Positions 1 through 8,440 of a DNA stretch of 64,000 nucleotides are shown here, one piece after another (the first letter of the stretch is position 1; the number at the start of each line of letters is the position of its first letter). The stretch is from an uncultured Acidobacteriota bacterium (GTDB lineage Bacteria > Acidobacteriota > Terriglobia > Bryobacterales > Bryobacteraceae). The translations under genes were made by a program, and so were the position numbers. The notes beneath the pieces are model-generated. The model was not told the DNA's origin. It was given only the letters and a program-made list of their open reading frames with translations, and ran no database searches. Location of the stretch: positions 1 through 64,000 of the forward strand of contig CADEFT010000008.1 in NCBI GenBank assembly GCA_902826685.1, written 5' to 3'.

Positions 1-249
1 AAAACCGGCTACACGCCGGCCCGAGCGCCGTCGTTCCAAAGTAGCCACACCCAAACCATTTCAGAAGTGACGGAAGACCCGGACGACGACCGGATTCTGG
101 AATGCGCCGTCGCATCGAATTCCGGCATCATCGTGACCCGCGATAAAGACCTCCTCCGGCGCGGCCAGTATCAAGAAATCAACATCAGGACGGTGGCGCA
201 GTTCCTTGAGCGGGGGCGGGAGGCGGCAGATCTTTCGGACAAGTATTAA
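1..249 (+). CDS. PIN-domain toxin, C-terminal part (5' end outside window)
   Basis: The frame is open from the first base of the window to TAA at 247-249, so the gene enters from the left and only its last 82 codons are visible. The segment DPDDDRILECAVASNSG followed by IIVTRDKDLL and a terminal VAQFLE matches the C-terminal half of PIN-domain ribonuclease toxins of the VapC/COG1569 kind, where the DPDDD acidic cluster and the (V/T)xDKDLL segment supply metal-binding carboxylates. The family cleaves RNA and is normally paired with a small antitoxin just upstream; that partner would lie outside the window. An internal GTG at 67 could be taken as a start, but the family match does not begin there and the frame is open before it. 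Confidence 0.7.
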   Translation, partial: KTGYTPARAPSFQSSHTQTISEVTEDPDDDRILECAVASNSGIIVTRDKDLLRRGQYQEINIRTVAQFLERGREAADLSDKY

Positions 250-710
250 AACTCATTAAACTCTTGCATGGAGTAGGTGTACGTCTTGGGACCAGTTGCG
301 TTTGGGTAGCGCAGCTCTAATCGAATGTCGCTTTGCATTATCACTCCATCATGGTGCAGCCTGTGATCCACGAAGTAATCAACTATCATCGGATCGCGTA
401 GCGAGTCTCCAGGGTATGAGCCAGTTGGCTGGCGAGTCTGATCCACAATAAAGCACTGATGGGTTTCGGTACTTAGGCGGTCGTCCTCTATGGCTTGCTT
501 ACCGAAGACGAAGGCGCGAGGGCAGAAAAGGCGCAACTGAAATTCATCAAGTTTATGCGATCCAGTATTTTTGACATTAACGACAAGTTGGTATATGTGC
601 TTGGCGCCAGAAATCTGAATATCTCTATAGGATGCACTGGCCGATAAGTCGTAGTCAGCATAAGGATTGGCGCGGAGCTTTTTCAGCTGAATAGCAAGAT
701 CGACTAGCAA
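246..710 (-). CDS. Hypothetical protein, probably a truncated remnant
   Basis: This is a 154-residue frame with a TTG start at 710, no signal peptide and no transmembrane segment. I do not recognise the family. The middle has beta-rich text (QLVVNVKNTGSHKLDEFQLR) that resembles an immunoglobulin-like or CARDB-type fold, followed by a charged C-terminus. The same frame continues upstream without a stop to 833 and reads like protein there too (a helix such as TLEGIRSVLQRNPSELVHSA), yet it contains no ATG, GTG or TTG and ends at a TAA at 834-836. The natural N-terminus therefore seems to be missing, through an upstream frameshift, deletion or unusual start. It overlaps the end of the PIN gene by four bases, tail to tail. 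Confidence 0.45.
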   Translation of the reverse strand: MLVDLAIQLKKLRANPYADYDLSASASYRDIQISGAKHIYQLVVNVKNTGSHKLDEFQLRLFCPRAFVFGKQAIEDDRLSTETHQCFIVDQTRQPTGSYPGDSLRDPMIVDYFVDHRLHHDGVIMQSDIRLELRYPNATGPKTYTYSMQEFNEF

Positions 711-1190
711 GTCGGCGCTGTGGACGAGTTCACTAGGATTGCGCTGCAGTACGCTTCTTATCCCCTCAAGAGTAATTCGGCTATGCTTATAATCGCTATT
801 TCCTGTTCCAGCTAAACGGAACCCCTCGTTATTTTATCTCCGGTAGGTGTCGTTAAGTACCCCGCTCGTGCATGACGTAGATGAAAGCCGCGGAGCGATA
901 AAGCGCTTTCAAAACGCTTTCACTTAGCCATGTAGCGGAGGACTGGTACTCTGCGTAGTATGGTTCGAGGTCCGGCCTGACCTTGCTGACGAATATAACG
1001 TGCTTGTCCGATGCTGGCGGCATGCCGCCACTTTACCCGCTGCGCGTTGGGTGCAGCTTGGTGTTTGTAACGCTCAAATGTGGCGAGCCTGCGCCCGATA
1101 TCGCAAATCTACCCGCAGCAATACCGCCTGAAGACAATGGTCGCTTGAGCTTTCCCAGCGAGTGGCCGGCTGCCTCGCGCGCGATAGCGC
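711..1190. other. Stretch with gene debris only
   Basis: This 480-base stretch holds no full-length gene. The minus strand carries the coding-like 711-833 extension of the preceding frame and a 56-codon frame at 853-1023. The remaining 1024-1190 shows no ORF with family resemblance, no RNA gene and no obvious hairpin. It looks like decayed accessory sequence. Confidence 0.4.
853..1023 (-). CDS. Small hypothetical protein, possibly a C-terminal gene fragment
   Basis: The frame runs ATG at 1023 to TAA at 855-853 and encodes 56 residues beginning MPPASDKHVIFVSKVRPDLE and ending in a helix-like SVLKALYRSAAFIYVMHERGT. The composition (amphipathic helix, hydrophobic strand HVIFVSKV) is protein-like. 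A stop codon lies three codons upstream of the ATG and no Shine-Dalgarno is visible, so this could be the tail of a larger gene cut by a mutation. I recognise no family. It lies immediately upstream of, and in a different frame from, the coding-like start of the 246-833 remnant, so both may be pieces of one degraded locus. Confidence 0.3.
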   Translation of the reverse strand: MPPASDKHVIFVSKVRPDLEPYYAEYQSSATWLSESVLKALYRSAAFIYVMHERGT

Positions 1191-1526
1191 TTAATTCTTC
1201 GCCTGCGGAGGCTGATAGTCCGGCGGCAGCGCCGCGCCTTCGCCGAAGAAATACTGATCCATCTGCTTGATCAGAAACTCCTGCGCTTCGCTGGTCGCCA
1301 GATTCAGACGGTATTCATTCATGAGCATCTTCATATGCTCCACCCACATCTTCCAGGCTTCCTTTGAAACGCTGTCGAAAATCTTCTGGCCGATGGGGTG
1401 TCCTTCGAACGGCATTTCCGCCAAGCCCACCATCTCGCGCTGAAACTTCACGCAGAACACGCGGCGCGCATTCGGATCATCTTTTTCCGGCGGGCGAGGC
1501 GCCGCCGTTCCACTTCCGCAACCCAT
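1191..1526 (-). CDS. yggX: YggX-family Fe(II)-trafficking protein
   Basis: The 111-residue product matches the YggX family: VFCVKFQREMVGL near residue 23, then SVSKEAWKMWVEHMKMLMNE and a C-terminal QMDQYFFGEG. YggX proteins are small cytosolic factors linked to iron handling and protection of Fe-S clusters from oxidation. The single Cys in the FCVKFQRE segment is the family's characteristic residue. The protein is about 20 residues longer than the E. coli form because of a Gly/Pro-rich N-terminal tail. The ATG is preceded by CAGGAGAAAAAAAT, a good ribosome binding site. It follows the 2-oxoglutarate dehydrogenase gene by 22 bases on the same strand, so co-transcription with that gene is likely. 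Confidence 0.88.
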   Translation of the reverse strand: MGCGSGTAAPRPPEKDDPNARRVFCVKFQREMVGLAEMPFEGHPIGQKIFDSVSKEAWKMWVEHMKMLMNEYRLNLATSEAQEFLIKQMDQYFFGEGAALPPDYQPPQAKN

Positions 1527-1548
1527 ATTTTTTTCTCCTGACTTGATT

Positions 1549-4500
1549 CTAGTTGACGCGCTTGCGCTTCAATACCTTCCGCTTGCGAGCCACGGGCACG
1601 GCGGTAAAGGCGTCTTCCACCAGTTCGGTCTGTTCCTGGGTGTGGCGCTTGCTCGAACCGGTGGCCGGGCTGGCGCTTTCGGCGCGCCCGGCGTAGCGAA
1701 TCGGACGCAGACCCTCGAACTTATCCTTGATGAACATCCACGCGCCCATGTTGCGCGGCTCTTCCTGAGCCCAGACCAGATCGGTGCCCGGCGCGTGGGA
1801 CCGCAGCACCTCTTCAATCGCCGCCTTGGGAAAGGGGTAAAGCTGCTCGATGCGGACGATGGCAACGTTGCCGGCTTTTCGCTCTTCACGCGATGCCAGC
1901 AATTCCCAATAGAGCTTGCCGGTGCAGAAGACGATGCGGTCCGCGGCTTTGACGGCCGCATCGGGAATCACTTCGAGGAAAGAGCCCGAAGTGAGATCGG
2001 GCAGATGCGACACGGCGCGCGGGTGGCGCAGCATGCTCTTGGGCGTGAAGACGATCAACGGCTTGCGCACGCCTCGCAGATCGTCGCCGCCGCGCATCTG
2101 GCGGCGCAACAGGTGGAAGTATTGCGCGGGCGTGGTGCAATTGGCCACCTGCATGTTGTTTTCGGCGCACAGTTGAAGGAAGCGCTCCATGCGCGCGCTG
2201 GAATGTTCCGGACCCTGCCCCTCGTAGCCGTGCGGCAACAGCAGCACCAGGCCCGATGGCTGTCCCCATTTCGATTCGGCGGCCGAGATGAACTGATCGA
2301 TCATGATCTGGGCGCCGTTGACGAAGTCGCCAAACTGGCCCTCCCACATCACCAGGCTGAGCGGATCGCCGATGGAGTAGCCGAACTCGAAGCCCATCAC
2401 CGCGAACTCGCTCAGTGAGCTGTCCCAAACGTCGAACCGCGCCTGATCCTTATCCAGGTGCTGCAGCGGAATGATGCAGTTGCCGTCTTCGAAATCGTAG
2501 AGCTCCAGGTGGCGCTGGGTGAAGGTGCCGCGCGCGCTGTCCTGCCCGCTGAGGCGTACCGGCGTTCCTTCGAGCAACAGCGAGCCGAAGGCGATCGCCT
2601 CCGCCGTGGCCCAATCCATGGGGCCGCCGTTCAACAACTCGCGCCGCTTGTCGAGGAAGCCCTTCAGCTTCGAATGCAGGCGGAAACCTTCGGGCAGCGT
2701 GGTCATGCCGCGCACCACCTGTTCGGCGGTGGCGAGCGGAATCGCGGTGGTGGCGCCGGCGGCCGAATCCGCCTCCACCGGCGTGATCTCCTCATGTTCG
2801 AAATCGCTGCCGATCTTCTGGCCGCGCTCGAAGGCGTTCTGCAGGTGTTGCGAGTAGCTCTTCTGGAGAGCCGTCACTTCGTCGGGCGTCAGCACTTTTT
2901 CCCGCACCAGCTTTTCGGCGTACAGCTTCGCCACCGAGGTTTGCTGGCGGATCTTGCGGTACATGATGGGCTGGGTGTAGCTCGGATCGTCGCCTTCGTT
3001 GTGGCCGTGGCGGCGATAGCAGAACATGTCGATGACGACGTCTTTCTTGAACGCCTGGCGGTAGCGCCAGGCAAGCTGCGCCACGCGCAGACACGCTTCC
3101 GGATCGTCGCCGTTGACGTGGAAGATGGGCGCCTGCACGGTGCGCGCGACGTCGGTGCAGTAGTGCGTGGAACGCGATTCGCGCGGGTTGGTGGTGAACC
3201 CGATCTGGTTGTTGATGATCAGGTGGATGGTTCCACCGGTGGTGTAGCCTTCCAGCTGCGAGAGGTTCAGCGTCTCGGTGACTACGCCCTGCCCGGCGAA
3301 AGCGGCGTCGCCATGGATCAGGATCGGAATGACGCGCTCGCGTTTGGTGTCGCCCAGCCGGTCCTGCTTGGGACGCACGATGCCCTGCACCACCGGATCC
3401 ACGGCTTCCAGATGGCTGGGGTTGGGCGAAAGCGACAGGCGAATCTCGTTGCCGCTGGGGGAACGGTAAGTGCCGGTGGCGCCCAGGTGATATTTCACGT
3501 CGCCCGAGCCCTGTGTGCTCTCCGGATCGAGCTCCCCTTCAAAGGCATGGAAGATCTTTTCCATCGGCTTGCCGATCAGGTTGCACAGCACGGTGAGCCG
3601 TCCGCGGTGGGCCATGCCCATGACGACTTCATGGCCGCCTGAGTCGGCGCACTGTTCGAGAATCGCATCGAGGATCGCCACCGCCGATTCCGAGCCTTCG
3701 AGGGCAAAACGCTTCTGGCCGACGAACCGCGAACCGAGGAAATGCTCGAACTGTTCGGCTTCGGCGACCAGCTTCAGCATGCGCTTGCGGGCTTCGGCTT
3801 CAAGCGGCCAGGAGTTGGATTGCGGCTCCATGTTCTCCTGCAGCCAGCGCTTCTGCTCGGGCTGGGCGATGTTCATGTACTCACAGCCGATGCGGCCGCA
3901 GTAGGTGGCGCGGAGGATTTGCAGAATCTGGCGCAGGGTGCCCACGCGCGGCCGGGCGTTGGCCTTGTCCTTGGCCGTGTTGGCCAGCGTTCCCATGAAG
4001 AAGCTGCGATCGAGGTCCCACATGGTGAGCCCATAGGTGGCCGGATCGAGCTCGGGATGGTACTGGGGTTCAGAGCCAAGCGGGTCGAGATCGGCCAGAT
4101 GATGGCCGCGCACGCGATAGGCGTTGATCAACTGCCGCACCGAGGCGTTCTTCAGAACCTCTTCGGCGTTGCTGCCGCCGCTCTCCACCCCCGCCAGCGA
4201 CTGGTTCTCATCCTGCGCCCACTTCACCGGCTGATGGGGCATCTTCATGTCGGCGAACACCGACTCGTAGAAATCGTGTTCCCCCTGCAGCAGATCCTGC
4301 AGCGCGGCGAGGAACATGCCAGATTCGGCCCCCTGAATCACGCGGTGATCGTAGGTGCAGGTCACGGTCATGACCTTGCCGATGCCGATGAGCGAGCGGA
4401 TGTGCTGGGAGACGCCCTGGTATTCGGCCGGGTAATCGATGGCGCCGGTGGCGATGATGGCGCCCTGGCCGGACATCAGCCGCGGCATCGAACCGGCCGT

Positions 4501-5181
4501 GCCCACGGTTCCCGGGTTGGTGAGGGAGATGGTGGTGCCCTGAAAATCGGCGGGCGTCAGTTTGTTGGATCGCGCGCGCGCCACCAGATCGTCGAACGCC
4601 GTGAGGTACTGCTGAAAGTTCATTGCGCCGGCGTTCTTGATGCACGGCACCATCAGCGACCGCGCGCCTTCTTTGCCAGCCACGTCGATGGCGATGCCGA
4701 GGTTGATCTCCTTGCGGACGGCGCGGTGCGGCTCGCCATTCACTTCCACGAAAGCGTTGTTGAGGGCCGGGTTCTTGCCCACGGCCTTCACAATGGCCCA
4801 ACCCACCAGGTGCGTATAACTGATCTTGGAACGTCCGTGCAGCGTGCGATGTTGATTCAGAATCTGGCGGTTTTCGTCGATGACCTTGACCGGCAGGATG
4901 CGCATGCTGGTGGCCACGGGCACCGCCAGCGACGCTTCCATGTTCTCGGCGATTTTCGCGGAAACGCCGCGCATCGCCACCAGCTCGCCTTGTGGCGCGG
5001 CGGCCGGCGCGGGCGCTTTGGCGGCGGCGCCGTTGGAAACGCTGCCGTTTGAACCGTTCGAAGGCTTCCGGTGCTGGAAAACATCGCTCCACGTCCGGTC
5101 AAGCGTAGTCCGGTCGTGGAGGTATTGCTGGTAAAGCTCATCCTCGAGCCAACTGTTTACGGTCACGGGGTCTTGAGACAT
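1549..5181 (-). CDS. kgd: Multifunctional 2-oxoglutarate dehydrogenase E1 / succinyltransferase E2 fusion
   Basis: This 1210-residue enzyme fuses a dihydrolipoamide succinyltransferase catalytic core (about residues 80-330) to a thiamine-diphosphate E1 component (about 350-1195), the arrangement known from actinobacterial KGD/SucA. The first 35 residues (SWLEDELYQQYLHDRTTLD) are the short E1o-type N-terminal helix, and a Gly/Ser/Ala linker follows. The E2 active-site motif TYDHRVIQGAESG puts the catalytic His at residue 279. The E1 half carries VMGMAHRGRLTVL, the ThDP/Mg segment IHGDAAFAGQGVV and INNQIGFTT, and ends with YAGR and short Lys/Arg-rich residues. There is no lipoyl domain, so acyl transfer needs a lipoylated E2 encoded elsewhere. 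It acts in the cytosolic TCA cycle. Confidence 0.95.
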   Translation of the reverse strand: MSQDPVTVNSWLEDELYQQYLHDRTTLDRTWSDVFQHRKPSNGSNGSVSNGAAAKAPAPAAAPQGELVAMRGVSAKIAENMEASLAVPVATSMRILPVKVIDENRQILNQHRTLHGRSKISYTHLVGWAIVKAVGKNPALNNAFVEVNGEPHRAVRKEINLGIAIDVAGKEGARSLMVPCIKNAGAMNFQQYLTAFDDLVARARSNKLTPADFQGTTISLTNPGTVGTAGSMPRLMSGQGAIIATGAIDYPAEYQGVSQHIRSLIGIGKVMTVTCTYDHRVIQGAESGMFLAALQDLLQGEHDFYESVFADMKMPHQPVKWAQDENQSLAGVESGGSNAEEVLKNASVRQLINAYRVRGHHLADLDPLGSEPQYHPELDPATYGLTMWDLDRSFFMGTLANTAKDKANARPRVGTLRQILQILRATYCGRIGCEYMNIAQPEQKRWLQENMEPQSNSWPLEAEARKRMLKLVAEAEQFEHFLGSRFVGQKRFALEGSESAVAILDAILEQCADSGGHEVVMGMAHRGRLTVLCNLIGKPMEKIFHAFEGELDPESTQGSGDVKYHLGATGTYRSPSGNEIRLSLSPNPSHLEAVDPVVQGIVRPKQDRLGDTKRERVIPILIHGDAAFAGQGVVTETLNLSQLEGYTTGGTIHLIINNQIGFTTNPRESRSTHYCTDVARTVQAPIFHVNGDDPEACLRVAQLAWRYRQAFKKDVVIDMFCYRRHGHNEGDDPSYTQPIMYRKIRQQTSVAKLYAEKLVREKVLTPDEVTALQKSYSQHLQNAFERGQKIGSDFEHEEITPVEADSAAGATTAIPLATAEQVVRGMTTLPEGFRLHSKLKGFLDKRRELLNGGPMDWATAEAIAFGSLLLEGTPVRLSGQDSARGTFTQRHLELYDFEDGNCIIPLQHLDKDQARFDVWDSSLSEFAVMGFEFGYSIGDPLSLVMWEGQFGDFVNGAQIMIDQFISAAESKWGQPSGLVLLLPHGYEGQGPEHSSARMERFLQLCAENNMQVANCTTPAQYFHLLRRQMRGGDDLRGVRKPLIVFTPKSMLRHPRAVSHLPDLTSGSFLEVIPDAAVKAADRIVFCTGKLYWELLASREERKAGNVAIVRIEQLYPFPKAAIEEVLRSHAPGTDLVWAQEEPRNMGAWMFIKDKFEGLRPIRYAGRAESASPATGSSKRHTQEQTELVEDAFTAVPVARKRKVLKRKRVN

Positions 5182-5228
5182 TCGTATACGTCTAATAGTT
5201 TAGCTGAGCGCGGCGCTAAAATCGGGGA

Positions 5229-6785
5229 TTGCTTCCCCTACTGCTGCTGGCGCAGATTCAGTTTGTCGACGTGGCGAAACAGGCCGGGCTTGCTTTCGTT
5301 CACCATCATTCGCCCACCGCCCGCAAGCATCTGATCGAGTCGGTGCCGGGCGGCGTGGCCGCGTTCGATTTCGATGGCGACGGCCTTACCGATCTCTTCT
5401 TTACGAACGGATCGGCGCTGCCCTCGATGGAAAAGACCGGACCGGAGTTTCACAACCGCCTCTATCGCAATCGCGGCGGCTGGCGTTTCGAGGACGTGAC
5501 GGCGCGGGCCGGCCTTGCGGGCGAGGGATATTCGATCGGGGCGGCGGCGGGCGATTTCGATGGCGACGGGCATCTGGATCTGTTCGTCGCCGGGTATCGC
5601 CGCAACCGGTTGTATCGCAACAACGGCGACGGCACGTTCCGCGATGTGACGCGCTCAAGCGGCATCGGCTCCGATCGCTTTTCGGTGGCGGGGGGGTGGT
5701 TCGACTATGACGGCGACGGCCTTCTGGATCTGCTGGTGGTCAACTACCTGGACTGGACGCCCGGCGACGACCGGTTCTGTGGCGACCGTGCGGCGAACCT
5801 TCGTGTCTACTGCCATCCGCGCTACTACGGCGCGGTGCCGAATACGCTCTACCGCAATCGCGGCGGCGGTGTGTTCGAAGACGTTTCGGCGGCTTCCGGC
5901 ATCGCCAGGTTTCCGGGTAAAGGGATGAGCGCCGCCATCGCCGATGTGGACGAAGACGGACGTCCCGATCTGTTCGTAACCAACGATGCGGTGCCCGATT
6001 TCCTGTTCCGCAACAACGGCGGCGGCACGTTCCAGGAAATAGGCACGGCGGCGGGCGTTTCGCTCAATCAGGATGGGCGGGCTACGTCCAGCATGGGCGC
6101 CGATTTCGCCGATTTCGATAACGACGGGCGGGTCGACCTGGCGGTGACGGCGTTATCGGGCGAGACGTTTCCCCTGTTTCGCAACCTCGGCAAGGCGCTT
6201 TTCGCCGACGTCACGCAAGCCGCGCCGACGCGCCGGCGTGCCGGCTGGGGCGTGTCGTTCGCCGATTTCGACAACGACGGCTGGAAGGATCTGCTGACGA
6301 CGGGCGGACACGTCAACGATCGCATCGAACGCTTCGAAAGCACCACCTACAGGCAGCCCAACGGATTGTTCCGCAACCTGGGCAACGGCAAGTTCGAGGA
6401 CGTTTCGGCGGCGGCCGGCTTCACCGTGGCGCGCGCCCATCGAGGCAGCGTGGTGGCCGATTTCGACAACGACGGCAGGCTGGATGCGGTGGTCGTTTGC
6501 CTGGGCGAACCGGCCGAGCTTTGGCGCAACGTTTCGACCGGGGCGGGGAACTGGGTGGCGTTCCGGCTGGAGGGCCGCGCGCTGGGTGCGGTGATTCGGC
6601 TTGGCGCGCAGGTGGGCGTCCTGTCGAGCGCGGCGAGCTACGCTTCCTCGTCGTACCGGCCGGTGCATTTCGGGCTCGGCCAGGAGACGAAGGCCGCGCG
6701 CGTCGAGATTCGCTGGCCGTCGGGGAAGACGCAGGTGCTGGAAAACGTCGGGATCAATCGCGTCCATCGGCTGCGGGAGCCGTGA
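5229..6785 (+). CDS. CRTAC1-family FG-GAP/VCBS repeat protein with ASPIC/UnbV C-terminus
   Basis: This is a 518-residue exported protein built from about seven FG-GAP/VCBS blades, each with a calcium-binding acidic loop: DFDGDGLTDLFF, DFDGDGHLDLFV, DYDGDGLLDLLV, DVDEDGRPDLFV, DFDNDGRVDLAV, DFDNDGWKDLLT and DFDNDGRLDAVV. The C-terminal 75 residues form the ASPIC/UnbV domain (VHFGLGQ, then RVEIRWPSGKTQVLENV). Such proteins fold as an integrin-like beta-propeller; the precise role is unknown. The start is a TTG directly after a GGGGA box and begins a short hydrophobic leader (LPLLLLAQIQF), so the true N-terminus is uncertain. The gene is divergent from kgd. Its last 33 bases are duplicated downstream at 6999-7032. 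Confidence 0.85.
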   Translation: MLPLLLLAQIQFVDVAKQAGLAFVHHHSPTARKHLIESVPGGVAAFDFDGDGLTDLFFTNGSALPSMEKTGPEFHNRLYRNRGGWRFEDVTARAGLAGEGYSIGAAAGDFDGDGHLDLFVAGYRRNRLYRNNGDGTFRDVTRSSGIGSDRFSVAGGWFDYDGDGLLDLLVVNYLDWTPGDDRFCGDRAANLRVYCHPRYYGAVPNTLYRNRGGGVFEDVSAASGIARFPGKGMSAAIADVDEDGRPDLFVTNDAVPDFLFRNNGGGTFQEIGTAAGVSLNQDGRATSSMGADFADFDNDGRVDLAVTALSGETFPLFRNLGKALFADVTQAAPTRRRAGWGVSFADFDNDGWKDLLTTGGHVNDRIERFESTTYRQPNGLFRNLGNGKFEDVSAAAGFTVARAHRGSVVADFDNDGRLDAVVVCLGEPAELWRNVSTGAGNWVAFRLEGRALGAVIRLGAQVGVLSSAASYASSSYRPVHFGLGQETKAARVEIRWPSGKTQVLENVGINRVHRLREP

Positions 6786-7034
6786 CTCGACGACTGGGCG
6801 GAAGGCCGCGGGCGTCGCGATGTTCGTGATACGCCGAGCCGCCTCCGGCTTCGGCGTAGCCCGGCCGGTGCGTTTCGGACTGGGCGAGTGGCGGAAGGCC
6901 GCGCGGGCGGCGAGAGCTTCGTGATGTGTCGAGCCGGCTTCGGCGTAGCCGAACCATGCATCTCGGACTCCGCGAGGGGCCGAAGGCCGCGCGGTCGAGA
7001 TCAATCGCGTCCATCGGGTGCGGGAGCCGTGATC
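6786..7034. repeat. Degenerate tandem repeat derived from the upstream gene's 3' end
   Basis: The gap between the convergent CRTAC1 and TPR genes contains about 2.5 decayed units of roughly 88 bases. Landmarks are GACTGGGCG at 6792 and 6878, CGGCTTCGGCGTAGCC at 6846-6861 and 6935-6950, and a CCGGTGCRTTTCGG-type box at 6661, 6865 and (more diverged) 6955. The boxes and the following GAAGGCCGCGCG match the ASPIC/UnbV coding sequence at 6661-6710. The final unit ends in GATCAATCGCGTCCATCGGG and on to GAGCCGTGA (6999-7032), a copy of 6752-6785 with one visible mismatch. The segment looks like reiterated, mutated copies of the end of the upstream gene. No transposase or target-site signature is present. 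Confidence 0.75.
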
Positions 7035-8440
7035 TCTTCAGCCGCCTTCCGCTTATCCGCCTCGGCCAGTTTGCGGTCGCGCTGGTCGAGAATCGCGGTG
7101 GCCTTCTCGGGCTGCCCCGCAGCCTGATAGGCGCGCGAAAGCTGGAAATGAAGCCGGCCGTCTTCATCGCCATTCAAAGCCGATTCCAGCAGCGGAATCG
7201 CATCGGCCGCTTTGCCTGACCGCAACAGCGCGGTGCCCAGCGCTCCGCGGATGCCGGGCGTGCGGGGATCCAATTCGAGCGCCTTGCGCAGCAGCGCGAT
7301 CGCTTCTTCGGTGCGGTCGAGATTGAGCAGGCTGTCGCCCAATTGATAAGTCCATTCGGGGGAAGCACCGCCCCTGGAGATCAGTTGGCGAAGAACGGGC
7401 ACCGCCGCCTCATAATCGCGTGCGAGCCAGAGCGTGCGGGCGTACTCGCGTTCCAGTTGCGGCAGCGTGGGTTTTCGCGCGATTGCCTTGCGAAATTCGG
7501 CGGCGGCATCCGGATAGCGGCCCTGATCGCGCAGGACCGCCGCCTGCCGCCAGTGATTTTCACCGCTCGGCGGCAGACTGGCGAGCCGCGCGTAGGCGTC
7601 CGCGGCCAACTCCAGATAAGCGAGCGCGCGCCAGTAGGTGGCTTCCGGCGTCTTGAGATCGGATTCAGCCGCGTTCCAGTAGCGGCCCGCGGTCACGTCG
7701 CAGGCCGCCGGGGGAAGCTTGCACGCGGGTTCGCGGCCCGCTTCGACAGCAGCCCAATCCAGCTTCGATTCCGCCCGGTAAATTCCTGCGATGGCTTTGT
7801 GAAGGCCGGGGAAGCCGGGCTTGGCGGCCAGAGCGCGGCGGTAGGCGTGATAAGCGGCGCGGTACTGATACGCTTCGGCGCGCAGCCGCGCGTACAAGGC
7901 ATCGCGATAAGGCGTCGCCGGCGCGATTCGTTCCAGATCGGCCATGCCCTCCTTACCCGCCGCTTCCGCCGATAAGCCGAGGCCGAACCATCCGGAGGCG
8001 TCGGCCGGCGCCAGCGCGGTGAACTTATGGAAGTGGCGCGCCGCCTCGCGATGGCGTTCGAGCGTGAGGTACGTGTCGGCCAGTTCCAGCCGCGCGATGG
8101 AGTTGGAAGGCAGCGCCGCCACCGCTCTTTCAAGCGCGGGAGCCGCCTTGGCCGCATCGCCCAGCTTGCGCTCGGCGAGCCCCAGCATCATCCAGGCCGG
8201 ACCTGCGTTCGCATCAAGCTTCACCGCCGATTCAAACGCGGTTCTGGCGGCCGGATAGTTGCCTTCGGAAAACCGCGCCAGGCCCAGATTCAGGCGGAAC
8301 CCGGCCACGGCTGGCATGGCCGTAATGAGTTTTTCGTAAGCCTCGGCCGCGCGCGCATACTGCCTGCTCTCCATGGCGCGCTTGGCTTCGGCCGAAAGCG
8401 CCGCGGGATCGATCTGCAAGGCGAGCAGCGCCAGCAGCAT
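7001..8440 (-). CDS. Exported tetratricopeptide-repeat protein
   Basis: The protein has 479 residues with a short hydrophobic leader (LLALLALQ) and serial TPR helices. Clear repeat signatures are ARAAEAYEKLITAMPAV, GNYPAARTAFESAVKLDANA, KAAPALERAVAALPSN, YPDAAAEFRKAIARKPT and RTEEAIALLRKALELDPRT, giving roughly ten to eleven repeats. TPR arrays act as protein-protein scaffolds; no catalytic domain is present. The start overlaps the stop of the upstream isomerase gene by one base (TGATG), so translation is probably coupled and the three genes 10292-7001 form an operon. The last ten codons (ITAPAPDGRD and stop) are written on the antisense of the duplicated ASPIC/UnbV 3' end, so the native C-terminus has probably been replaced by repeat sequence. 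Confidence 0.85.
   Translation of the reverse strand: MLLALLALQIDPAALSAEAKRAMESRQYARAAEAYEKLITAMPAVAGFRLNLGLARFSEGNYPAARTAFESAVKLDANAGPAWMMLGLAERKLGDAAKAAPALERAVAALPSNSIARLELADTYLTLERHREAARHFHKFTALAPADASGWFGLGLSAEAAGKEGMADLERIAPATPYRDALYARLRAEAYQYRAAYHAYRRALAAKPGFPGLHKAIAGIYRAESKLDWAAVEAGREPACKLPPAACDVTAGRYWNAAESDLKTPEATYWRALAYLELAADAYARLASLPPSGENHWRQAAVLRDQGRYPDAAAEFRKAIARKPTLPQLEREYARTLWLARDYEAAVPVLRQLISRGGASPEWTYQLGDSLLNLDRTEEAIALLRKALELDPRTPGIRGALGTALLRSGKAADAIPLLESALNGDEDGRLHFQLSRAYQAAGQPEKATAILDQRDRKLAEADKRKAAEEITAPAPDGRD

Noticed and set aside
3742..5052. A 436-residue plus-strand frame opposite kgd
   Set aside because: Same reason: antisense shadow of a conserved enzyme with no recognisable domain.
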